A stretch of 64,000 nucleotides of DNA from Paratinospora sagittata (taxonomy: Eukaryota > Streptophyta > Magnoliopsida > Ranunculales > Menispermaceae). Each line of letters starts with the position of its first letter. The stretch's first letter is position 1. Shown here one piece after another: positions 12,343-26,240 of the stretch. Location of the stretch: NCBI GenBank assembly GCA_035771175.1, contig CM069603.1:29933308-29997307 (forward strand), read 5' to 3'. Position numbers and translations under genes: made by a program. The notes beneath the pieces were generated by a model, which had not been told where the DNA came from, ran no database searches, and saw only the letters and a list, made by a program, of their open reading frames with translations.

Positions 12343-13044
12343 TGTCGCAACCCCCACCGTAGGGTAACGTCATGACCGGCACAGAGTACCATACGTGTCA
12401 CTCCTAACACATCTGACACTTTGTCAGCCTAAACCTATCACAATACCCATATAATTCCATTTGCAAACCACACATCATACGTCAAATTCCATTCATCAAA
12501 ATCAATTACACCAAATATCTACATATACAATCCCACACATCTACATTTTTACATATGTAAGTAGTGTTATCCACATTTACAAAATACAAAGTTTATACAA
12601 CTCTCCCATAATCATACATCAAAACAGCTGAGCAAAATCACTCCTTTGTAGCTCTGCCCTTGCCCTTATAGACACCACCTAAAAGGAAGAGAGTTGGATG
12701 AGCTACAACAAACTCAGGGAATGCATCCATAATAAAACATAACATTTAAAGTTGTATAAATACAATATGCAAGCATGTAACAAATAAGAATATATGAACA
12801 AGATATATTTCATCACGATTACACATTCAAGACAATGCATAGACCAGTGAAAATCACATCACTATCAATATTACTCAAGTAATTGAGTGAGTCTACCCCT
12901 CATTATGCATCGATGAGGAGAGCATCGACCTTAATCTACTTATTACAATTAGATCATTCCTGAGTTTTCATTCCTAGCTAGAACGACACTAATGTCCATG
13001 AATACTTTCACGGTCACTCATGCCAGTTTAATTCCTAGAGGTTT

Positions 13045-13296
13045 TGTCACACACTGGGTTGCTCAGAGTGCCCCCTACCCAGGTGTAGGCACACCCCCTC
13101 GGGGCGAACGCCTACCCATAGTACCACATAATATTGTCACATCTAGCCGAATTTGCAATACCCAACAGGGCCCTAGTAACGGACTAGATCATTTACCCCC
13201 ATTATTCATGAATAGTGAAGGGTCTCCCCCAGAATCGAACTCAAGACCTCCCTTAAGGAGTCTGATTTCGCATTCTGAGTAACCATTGAGTCAATC
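13045..13296. mobile_element. Foldback element FB1, left arm only
   Basis: Starts TGTCACACACTGGG and matches the left arm of the foldback elements at 28982 and 31001: a ccccctcggggcgaacgcc block, an aatattgtcaca block, cattattcatgaatag, then the tRNA-like core in reverse (B-box complement gaatcgaactc, A-box complement ccattgagtca). It stops at what is the palindrome centre in the complete copy; the right arm is missing. The sequence before it is E1, with ggttt at 13040-13044. The matching ggttt is at 28748-28752, directly after an LTR end (see findings). Confidence 0.75.
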
Positions 13297-14102
13297 TGTG
13301 GCGACCCCGCACCCTGGACCACCAACCCCTCAGGGAATGGCGTGCGGAATGCCGGGACGGGACGCCCGGCGTAGGCATCTTCGACCACTCCTCAACTCCC
13401 GTGAGGTGGTTGAGACCCTACGAGCCTTATCTCAAACAACGACATAATATCAAAGGGTACTAAACAAAATTACCCACCGTATTAATCATCCAAGACAAGA
13501 GATAGTCCATAAAAATGATCCATAAATAAAATCATAATCCCTACAAGCCATTAAAATTGACATACACATAAAGTCCAAAATTGTGGGTACAAATAAAAAC
13601 CGTCATATGCCCACATGGTCTATCCAACAAGTCCCAACTCACTCATACTACAACGTGGTAAATATTATAATTACATAATCCAAAATATAATACTTCATAA
13701 TTTAAAACACAATTCAATCAAAATGCCTCTTAACTCACATCGAGGCTTTGGATTCTCTCGCAGGCAAGGCCCTCAAGATATAACTACTCCTTTGCCCTTA
13801 TTCGGGACAGAAGGACCTGAAAGAGGAAAATGAGGGTGAGCCAACGATGCCTAGTGAATAGAATTCAAATATGCTATCAATACTCATCAATAAATATCAT
13901 GTATGCATGTCAATGTGTAGCATGATTAAAAGCTCATAACATATAGATATCAAGCATTTATAATAAGTTCGATGCAAGTAAAAGCTTATCAATTTGGATC
14001 CACATTCCACATGCATTGGGTTACTAGTGCACGTCTATTTCACTGTACCGTTGATCCCAATCATGTTTATTTTGGGTTACTAGTGCACGTCTATTTCACC
14101 GT

Positions 14103-17063
14103 TGTGGCGACCCCGCGCCCCGGACCACCAACCCCACAGGGAATGGCATGCGGAATGCCGGGGCGGGACGCCCGGCGTAGGCATCTCCGACCACTCCTCA
14201 ACTCCCGTGAGGTGGTTGAGACCCTACGAGCCTTATCTCAAACAACGACATAATATCAAAAGGTACTAAACAAAACTACCCACTGTATTAATCATCAAAG
14301 ACGAGATAATCCATAAAAATGAACCATAAATAAAATCATAATTCCTACAGTCCATTAAAAATTGACATACACATAAAGTCCAAAATTGTGGGTACAAATA
14401 AAAAAACCGTCATGTGCCCACATGGTCTATCTAGCAAGTCCCAACTCACCCATACTAAAATGTGGTAAGTATTATAATTACATAATCCAAAATATAATAC
14501 TTCATAATATAAAACACAATTCAATCAAAATGCCTCTCAACTCACATAGAGGACTTGGATTCTCTCGCAGGCAAGGCCCTCAAGATATGACTACTCCCTT
14601 GCCCTTATTCGGGACAGAAGGACCTGAAAGAGGAAAATGAGGGTGAGCCAACGATGCCCAGTGAATAGAATTCAAATATGCTATCAATACTCATCAATAA
14701 AAACCATGTATGCATGTCAATGTGTAGCATGATTAAAAGCTCATAACATATAGATATCAAGCATTTATAATAAGTTCGATGCAAGTAAAAGTTTATCAAT
14801 TTGGATCCACATTCCACATGCCTTGGGTTACTAGTCCACGTCTATTTCGCCGTGCCGTTGATCCCAATCATGTTTACTTGGGTTACTAGTCCACGTCTAT
14901 TTCACCGTGCCGTTGATCCCAATCATTTCCTTCTTAAAACCCTCCTATGACAAGGTCAAGTCCCCCTATTAGCCAGATAGATGGGCCCAACCAAAGTCAT
15001 AAGGTTTTCTCAAATCGATGCATCATTCAAAACATTAGAACACATTCATGCTTTCAACATACAATATATATAAGTGATATGATGACATAAATGATATAAT
15101 CATAAGTGAAGCCTACTCACCACCAAGCCTCGCGAGAGTATTTAATCACACACGACCACCAAACCGAATCAACCCAATCAAGATCCTGAAACATACATCA
15201 ATATCCTACCATACATCAATTTCTATGCTCAATTACATAGACATTACAAATCAACCCTAAATCAGCCCACATATAATTAATAGGCCTAAATCCCATTTAA
15301 TCCCATCATTCAACTCAAATCACATGACTTAGGCCTCTAATGCATAGTTCTCATTCATAAACCATTCTATTAATCAAAAATACTGATTTTCAATTCCTTA
15401 GGCATAAACATGTCCAAATTTGGGTCACTTGATCACAAGTAGGCCTAACCCATGATATGGTCACAACCACCAAATCAGTAGCATAATCAACCCTAATCAT
15501 GCTTAATTAAACATAAGTTGCATCAATTCAATGATTCTAAGCCAAAAGCATCAAAAGCCCTAAAATATGAAATTTTCCATACTTAGGCCATATTGTCGAT
15601 TTACACTAGGTCGCCATGTTCAGCCATGTATATCACTGATTTTGCATCATGGGTTCATCCACAATGGCAACTAGGTCAACATAGTTGACATGCAAGCTAT
15701 TTGGAAAGGTCTAAGTTCATATTCTAAATGTAGGTCTAATACAAACAACCCTACCAATTCTTCACATGTATTATTCTGTTCAGATGTATCAATCTACCAA
15801 CAGAAATATGTAATCACAAAATCAACCGTACAGATTGAAGTATGTGAAGAAACAAACCTTCTGTCCAAATATCAGCCCAATCCAACGGTGGACCGAAAAG
15901 ATATGTATCTTTGATGAGCAAGTGTCTAATCAGACAGTTTCTCCTTTCCTGCTGCAAATACCCAAACTCAGATGGCTATATCACACAAAATAATTAACGT
16001 ATAAATATTTCCACCGTTCAGAATACAGAAATATCTGTTGTAAACTACATACTCAAATTTTATATCCATCCAACGGTACGTTGAGGAGATCTACAAGTTT
16101 TACCGAAACGGAACGAGAAACCCAGAAATTCCGACCAGCTTTGTTTCAGAGGTTATATCTCTTAGCACAAGCTTCTAATTACGATCTCCACCGTTCAGAA
16201 TGTATAAATATCAGTTATAAACTACATACCCAAATTTGATAACCATCTAACGGTAGATTTAGGAGATCTATAAGTTTGAGCGAAACAGTGCGAGAAATCC
16301 AGACTTTCCGGCCAGCTTTGTTTGAGAGGTTACATCTCTCAGAAGAAACCTCTGATCAAGATCTCCACCGACCAGAATGAAGAACCATAAGCTACGAACG
16401 TGCTGACAAAATTTGAGCTCAATCTGACCGTAAATTCCAAAGATCCACTTCTTTGATGAAAATCTCGCAGGGTTCTTACTCCTGCAACTCTCTCCTTCTT
16501 TCTCTTCTTCTTTCCTTTCTCTTCTTTTCTTTCTCTTCTTCTTTCTTTTCTCTCCACTCACCTCTTTCTAGCACTTCCTTGATTCCCTCCTTGATTCTCT
16601 CCTTGATTCTCTCCTTGTTTTCCTCTCCTTGGTTCCCTCCACTCATTCTAGCACTTCCTTGAAGAAGACAAGTGGGCATTGGACACTTGTCCACTTTCAT
16701 GCACCAACCTTCACATGTGTTGGTCTCATACTACCCATACCAACCACATGTATTTTAAATGTCCAATCCATTTAATACACCAAATCTTCAATTTCATTTA
16801 TCCTTTTATTCCATCAATCCTAACCCATATCAATTCATGGTTTAATGAGCCCATGCATAAATAATAACATATGCATTAAACTTTAATTTAACATGACTCA
16901 TATACAATTTATGATACATATATTTATATACATTATCAAGCATTAACTATACAAACATTAAACAATCATCAAACAAACACCAAACATATCAAGGCAACAC
17001 ATAGAGTTTGGGCAAAATACAATTGGGTTATGGGCTAGATGAAATAATTTTCGGGGCGTCACA
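14103..17063 (-). repeat. 3' LTR of the Tekay element
   Basis: Minus strand TGTGACGCCCC...GGTCGCCACA. It contains three tandem copies of a unit of about 176 bp (15.99-16.49 kb, each with a ccaccgttcagaat-type start and a caacggtagat block) and a long CT-rich tract (16485-16560). Small frames inside it are duplicated at offset 7354 in the other LTR and are not genes. Confidence 0.95.
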
Positions 17064-17076
17064 TCACACCCACCTT
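17064..17076 (-). promoter_or_regulatory. Polypurine tract
   Basis: The minus strand reads AAGGTGGGTGTGA directly upstream of the 3' LTR, the position of the plus-strand primer of reverse transcription. Confidence 0.6.
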
Positions 17077-17106
17077 AGAATGAACTTCGTCCTCGAAGTT
17101 TTAAGG

Positions 17107-20100
17107 TTAAGAATTACCTAAGCCCATGAACTCGGCAAAGTGCTCCATCATGTAGTCCTCACGCTCCCAAGTAACCTGTTCCTCGCCATGGAACTGCCAT
17201 CTCACCTTAACCATCGGAATCTCACGGTTACGTAACCTCTGGACCTTCCGGTCAAGTATCTGAATAGGTTCCTCATCATAAGTCCCATCCTGCCTCAGTT
17301 CAATGTTCCTCCAGTCCAAGACGTGATCAAAATCACTCTTGTATACTCTCAGCATTGACACGTGAAAGACATTGTGGACTGCTGCTAACTGAGGTGGCAA
17401 GGCTAATCGGTAAGCGACGGGGCCAATTCGTTCTAAAACCTCGAACGGCCCAATAAATCTCGGAGCGAGCTTGCCTTTTATCCCAAATCTAGTTTGGCCC
17501 TTCTGAGGTGAGACCTTCAATAAAACTTGGTCACCCACCTCGAACTCTACGGTCTTCCGCTTGGCATCAGTGTAACTCTTCTGCCTGTCTTGGGCTACTT
17601 TCATATTATGCTTGATCCTCTTAATATTCTCTGTGTGTTCTTGTACAAACTCTGGTCCCATCATCGCAACATCCCCTACCTCCGTCCAACAGATCGGAGA
17701 TCTACAGGGTCGACCATACAATGCCTCAAAAGGAGCCATGCCAATACTGGACTGATAGCTATTGTTGTACGCGAACTCACACAAATGTATGTACTCCTCC
17801 CAGTTACCACTGGACTCAAGGACACAAGCTCGAAGCATATCCTCTAAAATCGATATCAACCTCTCAGACTGGCCATCCGTCTGGGGGTGAAAAGCGGTAC
17901 TGAGATCTAGTCTAGTGCCGAGCTGCCTCTGCAGCCCCTGCCAGAATACCGATGTAAACCTCGGATCCTTATCTGACACAATCGAAACAGGCACTCCATG
18001 TAATCTGACTATCTCCCGCATATAGAGTCTGCTCAGCTTGTCCATAGAATCCCTAGTGTTCACCGGTAGAAAGTGAGCGGACTTGGTCAAGCGATCAATA
18101 ATAACCCAAACAGCATTATGTCTCCTCGGGGTGTTGGGTAATCCCACAACAAAGTTCATAGTGACATGCTCCCATTTCCACTCAGGAATGGCAAGCAGTT
18201 GCATCTGCCCTCCAGGCCTCTGATGCTCAGCTTTGACTCTTTGACAGATCTCACACCTCTGAATGAACTGAGCTATTTCTCTCTTCATGTCGGGCCACCA
18301 ATACATTCTTTTCATATCATGATACATCTTGGTTCCGCCAGGATGAATAGCATAATGAGATCTGTGAGCCTCTTGGAGAACACTCTGTCTAAGTCGTGGA
18401 TCTGCGGGAACCCATAAACGTCCCCTAAATCTCAAGGCACCATCAGATGACAAGTGCCAATCAGTAAAATCACTGCTCTCAGCCCAAGACTTGTATATCC
18501 CATAATCAACGTCAAGTCTCTGTTGGTCAATTACCTCCTGGACTTGTGTAGGCTGAGCTCTCATTTGAGCACATATCACAATCTGATCTGAAGGGGTAGC
18601 ACATATACTCATAACCGTAGCCGCCTCAAGTAGTCTCCACTCATGAGACATCTGGTGTGCTACCATAATTGTCTCTACCCGCTTCCTGCTCAATGCATCA
18701 GCCACTACATTGGCTTTACCTGGGTGGTATTCCAATGTAAAATCATAGTCTTTGAGGAGCTCTAACCATCTTCTCTGCCTCATGTTCAATTCCTTCTGAG
18801 AGAACAAGTACTTGAGGCTCTTATGGTCAGAATACAAAGTGAATCTCTTACCATAGAGATAATGCCTCCAAATCTTCAAAGCAAAAACCACTGCGGCCAG
18901 TTCTAAGTCATGAACAGGGTAGTTTTTTTCATGCACCTTCAACTGCCTCGATGCATAAGCAATGACCCTATCCTTCTGCATCAACACGCAACCCAAGCCG
19001 ATACGAGAGGCATCAGTATAGATAACTAACTCCTGATCAGGCTCTGGCAAAATCAACACTGGCGTAGATGTCAATCTTTTCTTCAACTCTAAAAAGGCAT
19101 TCTCACACTCCTCGGTCCATACAAAGGACACATCTTTCTGGGTGAGCCTAGTCATAGGCGTAGCTATCTTGGAGAATCCCTGAACGAATCTCCTATAGTA
19201 ACCAGCTAACCCAAGAAAGCTTCTGATCTCGGTCACTGTGGTAGGCCTAGGCCAACTGATAATGGCTTCAACCTTAGACGGATCAACTGAAATCCCCTCA
19301 GAACTCACCACATGGCCTAAGAACTTCACTTCGGTGATCCAAAACTCGCACTTGCTCAGCTTTGCATATAGCCTATGCTCTCTCAGAGTTTGCAAGGTCA
19401 CTCTAAGGTGTTCTTCATGCTCAGCTTGAGTCTTGGAATACACCAATATGTCATCAATGAAGACGATGACAAACTTATCCAGATACTGCCTAAAGACCCT
19501 CTGCATCAGGTCCATGAACATCGCCGGTGCATTAGTCACACCAAATGGCATCACAAGGAACTCATAATGTCCATAGCGGGTTCTGAATGTTGTCTTAGGC
19601 ACATCTTCCTCCCTGATCCTCAGCTGATGATACCCGGAGCGCAAATCAATCTTCGAAAAATACTTCGCTCCCCTCAACTGATCAAACAAGTCATCAATCC
19701 TTGGGAGAGGATATTTGTTCTTGATGGTCACCCTGTTCAATTGGCGATAGTCGATGCATAACCGCAAGCTCCCATCTTTCTTTTTCACAAAAAGAACTGG
19801 AGCTCCCCAGGGTGACACGCTCGGGCAAATAAAGCCCTTAGCCAATAACTCCTGGAGCTGTTTTTGTAACTCTTTCAACTCGGCTGGCGCCATTCTATAT
19901 GGTGCCATGGAGATAGGCTTCGTGCCAGGGACTAGTTCAATAATGAAATCGATCTCTCGCTTCGGTGGTAATCCTGGAAGATCTGCAGGGAACACATCTG
20001 GAAAGTCCTTAACAATGGCAATATCCTCAAGTATCACCTCACTAGTCTCTTCCTCTTCAGGCACTAACCCAACCAAAATCTCCCTATCTCCATCAGTCAC

Positions 20101-20688
20101 AAATCTACCCCTCGTGACTGTCTGGTCTGAAGCTTTACCCTGTAGTGTAAACACTGGGTGTCCGGGGATTTGAAAAATGATTCTCTTTGCGAAACAGTCG
20201 ACAACTGCATGATATGCCGTGAGCCAATCCATTCCTAGAATTGCATCAAACTCTAAAAACTCTAGGACTCGAAAGTCAATAGGCATCTCAACATCACCAA
20301 TCTGAACCACACACTGGCTACAGATCATGTTCGGGTAGATCCTCTCCCCAGCTACAGTACTCACCACTAACCACGTACTAGCCATAATGGGAGTCAAATG
20401 CAAATTATCTACCATACGTCCAGATATGAATGATAATGTAGACCCAGCATCAGATAATACATGCATAGAAGTACCACAAATAATAAGAGTACCTTCCACC
20501 AAAGTCTTGGATGCTGTCGGGTCTGGCTCAGTAGCTGCCTTTGCTGTCTCTCTGGCACTGGACTGCTGCACAAATCCCTGAGCTCTCTGAAAATTTGGAC
20601 ACTCGGACTTCCTATGCCCAGCCTGCCCACATTGATAACATAAAAATGGAGCCCTGGGCGCAGATGATCCAGTCTGAGATGTCGTCAC
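17107..20688 (-). CDS. Tekay pol polyprotein: Zn knuckle, PR, RT, RNase H, IN, chromodomain
   Basis: An uninterrupted frame of 1193 codons, as listed from a GTG; the same frame runs further upstream through a Gly/Arg-rich stretch (GRGRGRG). Domains by residue: CCHC knuckle [14 protein letters not shown] 17-30; protease around D80 (DAGSTLSF); reverse transcriptase about 255-465 with IDDILVYS at 411-418; RNase H about 550-665 with D559, E596 and D621; integrase zinc finger about 775-815; integrase core about 838-945 with D906 and E942; GPF/Y region near 1080; chromodomain-like end about 1139-1188. The first integrase Asp is replaced: the usual MDF is [10 protein letters not shown] at 845. It copies element RNA and would insert it in the nucleus. 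With N845 the integrase is probably inactive. Confidence 0.95.
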   Translation of the reverse strand: MTTSQTGSSAPRAPFLCYQCGQAGHRKSECPNFQRAQGFVQQSSARETAKAATEPDPTASKTLVEGTLIICGTSMHVLSDAGSTLSFISGRMVDNLHLTPIMASTWLVVSTVAGERIYPNMICSQCVVQIGDVEMPIDFRVLEFLEFDAILGMDWLTAYHAVVDCFAKRIIFQIPGHPVFTLQGKASDQTVTRGRFVTDGDREILVGLVPEEEETSEVILEDIAIVKDFPDVFPADLPGLPPKREIDFIIELVPGTKPISMAPYRMAPAELKELQKQLQELLAKGFICPSVSPWGAPVLFVKKKDGSLRLCIDYRQLNRVTIKNKYPLPRIDDLFDQLRGAKYFSKIDLRSGYHQLRIREEDVPKTTFRTRYGHYEFLVMPFGVTNAPAMFMDLMQRVFRQYLDKFVIVFIDDILVYSKTQAEHEEHLRVTLQTLREHRLYAKLSKCEFWITEVKFLGHVVSSEGISVDPSKVEAIISWPRPTTVTEIRSFLGLAGYYRRFVQGFSKIATPMTRLTQKDVSFVWTEECENAFLELKKRLTSTPVLILPEPDQELVIYTDASRIGLGCVLMQKDRVIAYASRQLKVHEKNYPVHDLELAAVVFALKIWRHYLYGKRFTLYSDHKSLKYLFSQKELNMRQRRWLELLKDYDFTLEYHPGKANVVADALSRKRVETIMVAHQMSHEWRLLEAATVMSICATPSDQIVICAQMRAQPTQVQEVIDQQRLDVDYGIYKSWAESSDFTDWHLSSDGALRFRGRLWVPADPRLRQSVLQEAHRSHYAIHPGGTKMYHDMKRMYWWPDMKREIAQFIQRCEICQRVKAEHQRPGGQMQLLAIPEWKWEHVTMNFVVGLPNTPRRHNAVWVIIDRLTKSAHFLPVNTRDSMDKLSRLYMREIVRLHGVPVSIVSDKDPRFTSVFWQGLQRQLGTRLDLSTAFHPQTDGQSERLISILEDMLRACVLESSGNWEEYIHLCEFAYNNSYQSSIGMAPFEALYGRPCRSPICWTEVGDVAMMGPEFVQEHTENIKRIKHNMKVAQDRQKSYTDAKRKTVEFEVGDQVLLKVSPQKGQTRFGIKGKLAPRFIGPFEVLERIGPVAYRLALPPQLAAVHNVFHVSMLRVYKSDFDHVLDWRNIELRQDGTYDEEPIQILDRKVQRLRNREIPMVKVRWQFHGEEQVTWEREDYMMEHFAEFMGLGNS

Positions 20689-21370
20689 ATAGCTTCCTCG
20701 GCCTCTACCTCTGCCTCGGCCAGCAGTCTGTGGGAATGGGGTCTCGGTGCACTCGGTGCCTGAATAGGAATCGGGACAGGAGAGGAAACCACTGGTGAGG
20801 CCATCATACCAGTCTGAACCTGGGATGTCTTACTCTGAGTACCCTCGGACTGTGCTCCTCCATAAAACTTTCTCTTCCTTTCCCATCTTCCCTTCTTCCA
20901 CGGAGTCTGGAACTGCCCCCCAGACTCTGCTTGTGAAGTCTGTTCACCTGGAGCTGCCCGTGTAGACATACCAACACTGAAAGCCACCAGTCCTCTGCAT
21001 CACTCTCCAGTGTGTGAGCAGCACATAGGACCTGAGACTCCTCATCAAGCTCTAAAGAGCGACTGATCTTCTCGACATTCTTCAGCCAATCTTCGGCCTT
21101 TTTTAAGTCAACTCCACCAGTGAATTCCTTAGCCTTTAGTTTCATGAACTTCTCTAGCAGTTTGATCTGCCGATTAGTGGGGTTCTCCACAACAATAGGA
21201 GCAGGTGTAGGCATAGGCTGAGGTACAACCATTTGAGGTCCTGCTGCCCCTGCAGCTCCACTAGCCTCAGCCCCACTAGTGCCCGCCTTATAACTACCCA
21301 TATCATATAATACACACAGAAAATATGATAGTAAGGCTTTTAAGTTAATTCCTTTAAGTTTTTTAATCAC
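20685..21370 (-). pseudogene. Tekay gag, internally deleted and frame-shifted
   Basis: Two minus-strand frames carry the gag N-terminus (20804-21370; LLEKFMKLKAKEFTGG, then DAEDWW) and the region before the knuckle (20685-20987; QTPWKKGRWERKRKF). The middle of gag, normally over 100 residues after the DWW motif, is missing: DWW near 21000 is followed within a few codons, in another frame, by the pre-knuckle region. A second frame change near 20710-20770 separates this from the pol frame. This copy cannot make a normal capsid protein. Confidence 0.85.
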
Positions 21371-21440
21371 CTAAATCTCTCACCCAATTCCTAGGTCAAA
21401 GTCATCTAAGTCCAATACATAGACCAAACCTAGTAAAATC

Positions 21441-21454
21441 AGGCTCTGATACCA
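21441..21454 (-). promoter_or_regulatory. Primer-binding site, initiator tRNA-Met type
   Basis: The minus strand reads TGGTATCAGAGCCT, two bases after the 5' LTR end. It is complementary to the 3' end of plant initiator tRNA-Met. Confidence 0.95.
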
Positions 21455-21456
21455 AC

Positions 21457-24417
21457 TGTGGCGACCCCGCGCCCCGGACCACCAACCCCACAGGGAATGG
21501 CATGCGGAATGTCGGGGCGGGACGCCCGGCGTAGGCATCTCCGACCACTCCTCAACTCCCGTGAGGTGGTTGAGACCCTACGAGCCTTATCTCAAACAAC
21601 GACATAATATCAAAAGGTACTAAACAAAACTACCCACTGTATTAATCATCAAAGACGAGATAATCCATAAAAATGAACCATAAATAAAATCATAATTCCT
21701 ACAGTCCATTAAAAATTGACATACACATAAAGTCCAAAATTGTGGGTACAAATAAAAAAACCGTCATGTGCCCACATGGTCTATCTAGCAAGTCCCAACT
21801 CACCCATACTAAAATGTGGAAAGTATTATAATTACATAATCCAAAATATAATACTTCATAATATAAAACACAATTCAATCAAAATGCCTCTCAACTCACA
21901 TAGAGGACTTGGATTCTCTCGCAGGCAAGGCCCTCAAGATATGACTACTCCCTTGCCCTTATTCGGGACAGAAGGACCTGAAAGAGGAAAATGAGGGTGA
22001 GCCAACGATGCCCAGTGAATAGAATTCAAATATGCTATCAATACTCATCAATAAAAACCATGTATGCATGTCAATGTGTAGCATGATTAAAAGCTCATAA
22101 CATATAGATATCAAGCATTTATAATAAGTTCGATGCAAGTAAAAGTTTATCAATTTGGATCCACATTCCACATGCCTTGGGTTACTAGTCCACGTCTATT
22201 TCGCCGTGCCGTTGATCCCAATCATGTTTACTTGGGTTACTAGTCCACGTCTATTTCACCGTGCCGTTGATCCCAATCATTTCCTTCTTAAAACCCTCCT
22301 ATGACAAGGTCAAGTCCCCCTATTAGCCAGATAGATGGGCCCAACCAAAGTCATAAGGTTTTCTCAAATCGATGCATCATTCAAAACATTAGAACACATT
22401 CATGCTTTCAACATACAATATATATAAGTGATATGATGACATAAATGATATAATCATAAGTGAAGCCTACTCACCACCAAGCCTCGCGAGAGTATTTAAT
22501 CACACACGACCACCAAACCGAATCAACCCAATCAAGATCCTGAAACATACATCAATATCCTACCATACATCAATTTCTATGCTCAATTACATAGACATTA
22601 CAAATCAACCCTAAATCAGCCCACATATAATTAATAGGCCTAAATCCCATTTAATCCCATCATTCAACTCAAATCACATGACTTAGGCCTCTAATGCATA
22701 GTTCTCATTCATAAACCATTCTATTAATCAAAAATACTGATTTTCAATTCCTTAGGCATAAACATGTCCAAATTTGGGTCACTTGATCACAAGTAGGCCT
22801 AACCCATGATATGGTCACAACCACCAAATCAGTAGCATAATCAACCCTAATCATGCTTAATTAAACATAAGTTGCATCAATTCAATGATTCTAAGCCAAA
22901 AGCATCAAAAGCCCTAAAATATGAAATTTTCCATACTTAGGCCATATTGTCGATTTACACTAGGTCGCCATGTTCAGCCATGTATATCACTGATTTTGCA
23001 TCATGGGTTCATCCACAATGGCAACTAGGTCAACATAGTTGACATGCAAGCTATTTGGAAAGGTCTAAGTTCATATTCTAAATGTAGGTCTAATACAAAC
23101 AACCCTACCAATTCTTCACATGTATTATTCTGTTCAGATGTATCAATCTACCAACAGAAATATGTAATCACAAAATCAACCGTACAGATTGAAGTATGTG
23201 AAGAAACAAACCTTCTGTCCAAATATCAGCCCAATCCAACGGTGGACCGAAAAGATATGTATCTTTGATGAGCAAGTGTCTAATCAGACAGTTTCTCCTT
23301 TCCTGCTGCAAATACCCAAACTCAGATGGCTATATCACACAAAATAATTAACGTATAAATATTTCCACCGTTCAGAATACAGAAATATCTGTTGTAAACT
23401 ACATACTCAAATTTTATATCCATCCAACGGTACGTTGAGGAGATCTACAAGTTTTACCGAAACGGAACGAGAAACCCAGAAATTCCGACCAGCTTTGTTT
23501 CAGAGGTTATATCTCTTAGCACAAGCTTCTAATTACGATCTCCACCGTTCAGAATGTATAAATATCAGTTATAAACTACATACCCAAATTTGATAACCAT
23601 CTAACGGTAGATTTAGGAGATCTATAAGTTTGAGCGAAACAGTGCGAGAAATCCAGACTTTCCGGCCAGCTTTGTTTGAGAGGTTACATCTCTCAGAAGA
23701 AACCTCTGATCAAGATCTCCACCGACCAGAATGAAGAACCATAAGCTACGAACGTGCTGACAAAATTTGAGCTCAATCTGACCGTAAATTCCAAAGATCC
23801 ACTTCTTTGATGAAAATCTCGCAGGGTTCTTACTCCTGCAACTCTCTCCTTCTTTCTCTTCTTCTTTCCTTTCTCTTCTTTTCTTTCTCTTCTTCTTTCT
23901 TTTCTCTCCACTCACCTCTTTCTAGCACTTCCTTGATTCCCTCCTTGATTCTCTCCTTGATTCTCTCCTTGTTTTCCTCTCCTTGGTTCCCTCCACTCAT
24001 TCTAGCACTTCCTTGAAGAAGACAAGTGGGCATTGGACACTTGTCCACTTTCATGCACCAACCTTCACATGTGTTGGTCTCATACTACCCATACCAACCA
24101 CATGTATTTTAAATGTCCAATCCATTTAATACACCAAATCTTCAATTTCATTTATCCTTTTATTCCATCAATCCTAACCCATATCAATTCATGGTTTAAT
24201 GAGCTCATGCATAAATAATAACATATGCATTAAACTTTAATTTAACATGACTCATATACAATTTATGATACATATATTTATATACATTATCAAGCATTAA
24301 CTATACAAACATTAAACAATCATCAAACAAACACCAAACATATCAAGGCAACACATAGAGTTTGGGCAAAATACAATTGGGTTATGGGCTAGATGAAATA
24401 ATTTTCGGGGCGTCACA
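21457..24417 (-). repeat. 5' LTR of the Tekay element
   Basis: Same length and order as the 3' LTR. It carries the same three 176-bp repeats (23.34-23.84 kb) and CT tract (23840-23914). The element's promoter and transcript start must lie here, but no TATA box could be fixed with confidence. Confidence 0.95.
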
Positions 24418-26077
24418 ACCGTACCGTTGACCCCAATCTCTTCTTTTCCTAAAACCCTCCTATGACAAGGTTAAGTCCCCCTATTAGCCAGATAGATGGG
24501 CCCAACCAAAGTCATAAGGTTTTCTCAAATCAATGCATCATTCAAAACATTAGAACACATTCATGCTTTCAACATACAATATATAAGTGATATGACGACA
24601 TAAAAGATATAATCATAAATGAAGTCTACTCACAACCAAGCCTCGCGAGAGTATTTAACCACACACGACCACCAAACCGAATCAACCCAATCAAGATCCT
24701 ACCATACATCAATTTCTATGTTCAATCACATAGACATTACACATCAACCCTAAATCAGCCCACATATAAACAATAGGCCTAAATCCCATCTAATCCCATC
24801 ATTCAACTTAAATCACATGACTTAGGCCTCTAATGCATAGTTCTCATACATAAACCATTCTATTAATCAAAAATACTGATTTTTAATTCCTTAGGCATAA
24901 ACATGCCCAAATTGGGTCACTTGATCACAAGTAGGCATAACCCATGATATGGTCACAACCACCAAATCAGTAGCATAATCAACTCTAATCATGCTTAATT
25001 AAACATAAGTTGCATCAATTCAATGATTTTAGGCCAAGAGCATCAAAATCCCTAAAATATGAAATTTTCCATACTTAGGTCATATTGCTGATTTACACTA
25101 GGTCACCATGTTCAGCCATGTATATCACTGATTTTGCATCATGGTTTCATCAACAATGACAACTAGGTCACCATAGTTGATATGCAAGCTATTTGGAAAG
25201 GTCTAAGTTCATATTCTCAATTTAGGTCTAATACAAGCAACCCTACCAATTCTTCATTTAGTATTCTGTTCAGATATATCAATCTACCAACAGAAATATG
25301 TAATCACAAGATCAACCGTACAGATTGAAGTATGTGAAGAAACAAACCTTCTGTCCAAATATCAGCCCAATCCAACGGTGGACCAAAACGATAAGTATCT
25401 TTGATGAACAAGTCTCTAATCAGACAATTTCTCCTTTCCTGCTGCAAATACTCAAACTCAGATGACTATATCACACAAAATACTAAACGAATAACCATCT
25501 TCACCGTGCAGAACACATAAGTATCAGTTATAAACTACATACCCAAATTTTATATCCATCCAACGGTAGATTGAGGAGATCTATAAGTTTGACCGAAACG
25601 GCACGAGAAATCCAGACTTTCCGACCAGCTTTGTTTTAGAGGTTAGATCTCTCAGAAAAAACCTCTAATCAAGCTCTCCACCGTTCAGAATGCAGAAATA
25701 TCAGTTGTACACTACGTACCCAAATTTTATATCCATCCAACGGTAGAGTAAAGAGATCTAGAAGTTCGAGCAAAACGGGGCGAGAAATCCAGACTTTCCG
25801 ACCAGCTTTGTTTGAGAGGCTAGATCTCTTAGACGAAACCTCTGATCAAGATCTCCACCAACCAGAATGAATAACCATAAGCTACGAACTTGCTGACAAA
25901 TTTTGAGCTCAATCTGACCATTTATCCAAAAGATCCAGCTCTTTGATGAAAATGTCGCAGAGATCTTCCTCCTGCAACTCTCTCCTTCTTTCTCTTCTTC
26001 TTTCCTTTCTCTTCTTTTCTTTCTCTTCTTTTTTTCCTTTCTCTCCACTCACCTCTTTCTAGCACTTCCTTGATTCC

Positions 26078-26240
26078 CTCCTCCACTCACCTCACTTTCT
26101 AGCACATTCTTGGATTCTCTCCTCCACTCACCTCATTTTCTAGCACATTCTTGGATTCTCTCCTCCACTCACCTCATTTTCTAGCACATTATTGGATTCT
26201 CTCCTCCACTCACCTCACTTTCTAGCACATTCTTGGATTA
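26078..26240. repeat. 41-bp tandem repeat in LTR C, 4 units
   Basis: Four units beginning ctcctccactcacctcaat/ctt and ending tcttggattct, with one or two differences between units. It lies just after the CT-rich tract of LTR C; the other LTRs have only one or two related pieces here, so it expanded within this copy. Confidence 0.9.

Larger units (their letters stand above)
14103..24417 (-). mobile_element. Complete, young Ty3/gypsy chromovirus (Tekay/Del-like)
   Basis: A 10,315-bp retrotransposon on the minus strand. It has two 2961-bp LTRs (14103-17063 and 21457-24417), a PBS, a gag remnant, one long pol frame and a purine-rich tract. It is flanked by a perfect 5-bp target duplication accgt at 14098-14102 and 24418-24422. 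The LTRs run at a constant offset of 7354; I saw only about three base differences by eye (for example near 14467/21821, 16851/24205 and 14158/21512), so the insertion is recent. The gag deletion and an integrase active-site change argue that this copy is not autonomous. Confidence 0.95.

Noticed and set aside
14386..14640. 84-residue plus-strand frame, identical at 21740-21994
   Set aside because: Lies in LTR sequence, antisense to the element, with no family match.
16268..16561. Lys/Glu-rich frames repeated at 23622-23915 and 25758-26048
   Set aside because: They are translations of the CT-rich tract and 176-bp repeats in the Tekay LTRs; they recur because the LTR recurs.
17527..20173. Plus-strand frames of 60-139 codons
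   Set aside because: Shadows of the minus-strand Tekay pol frame.
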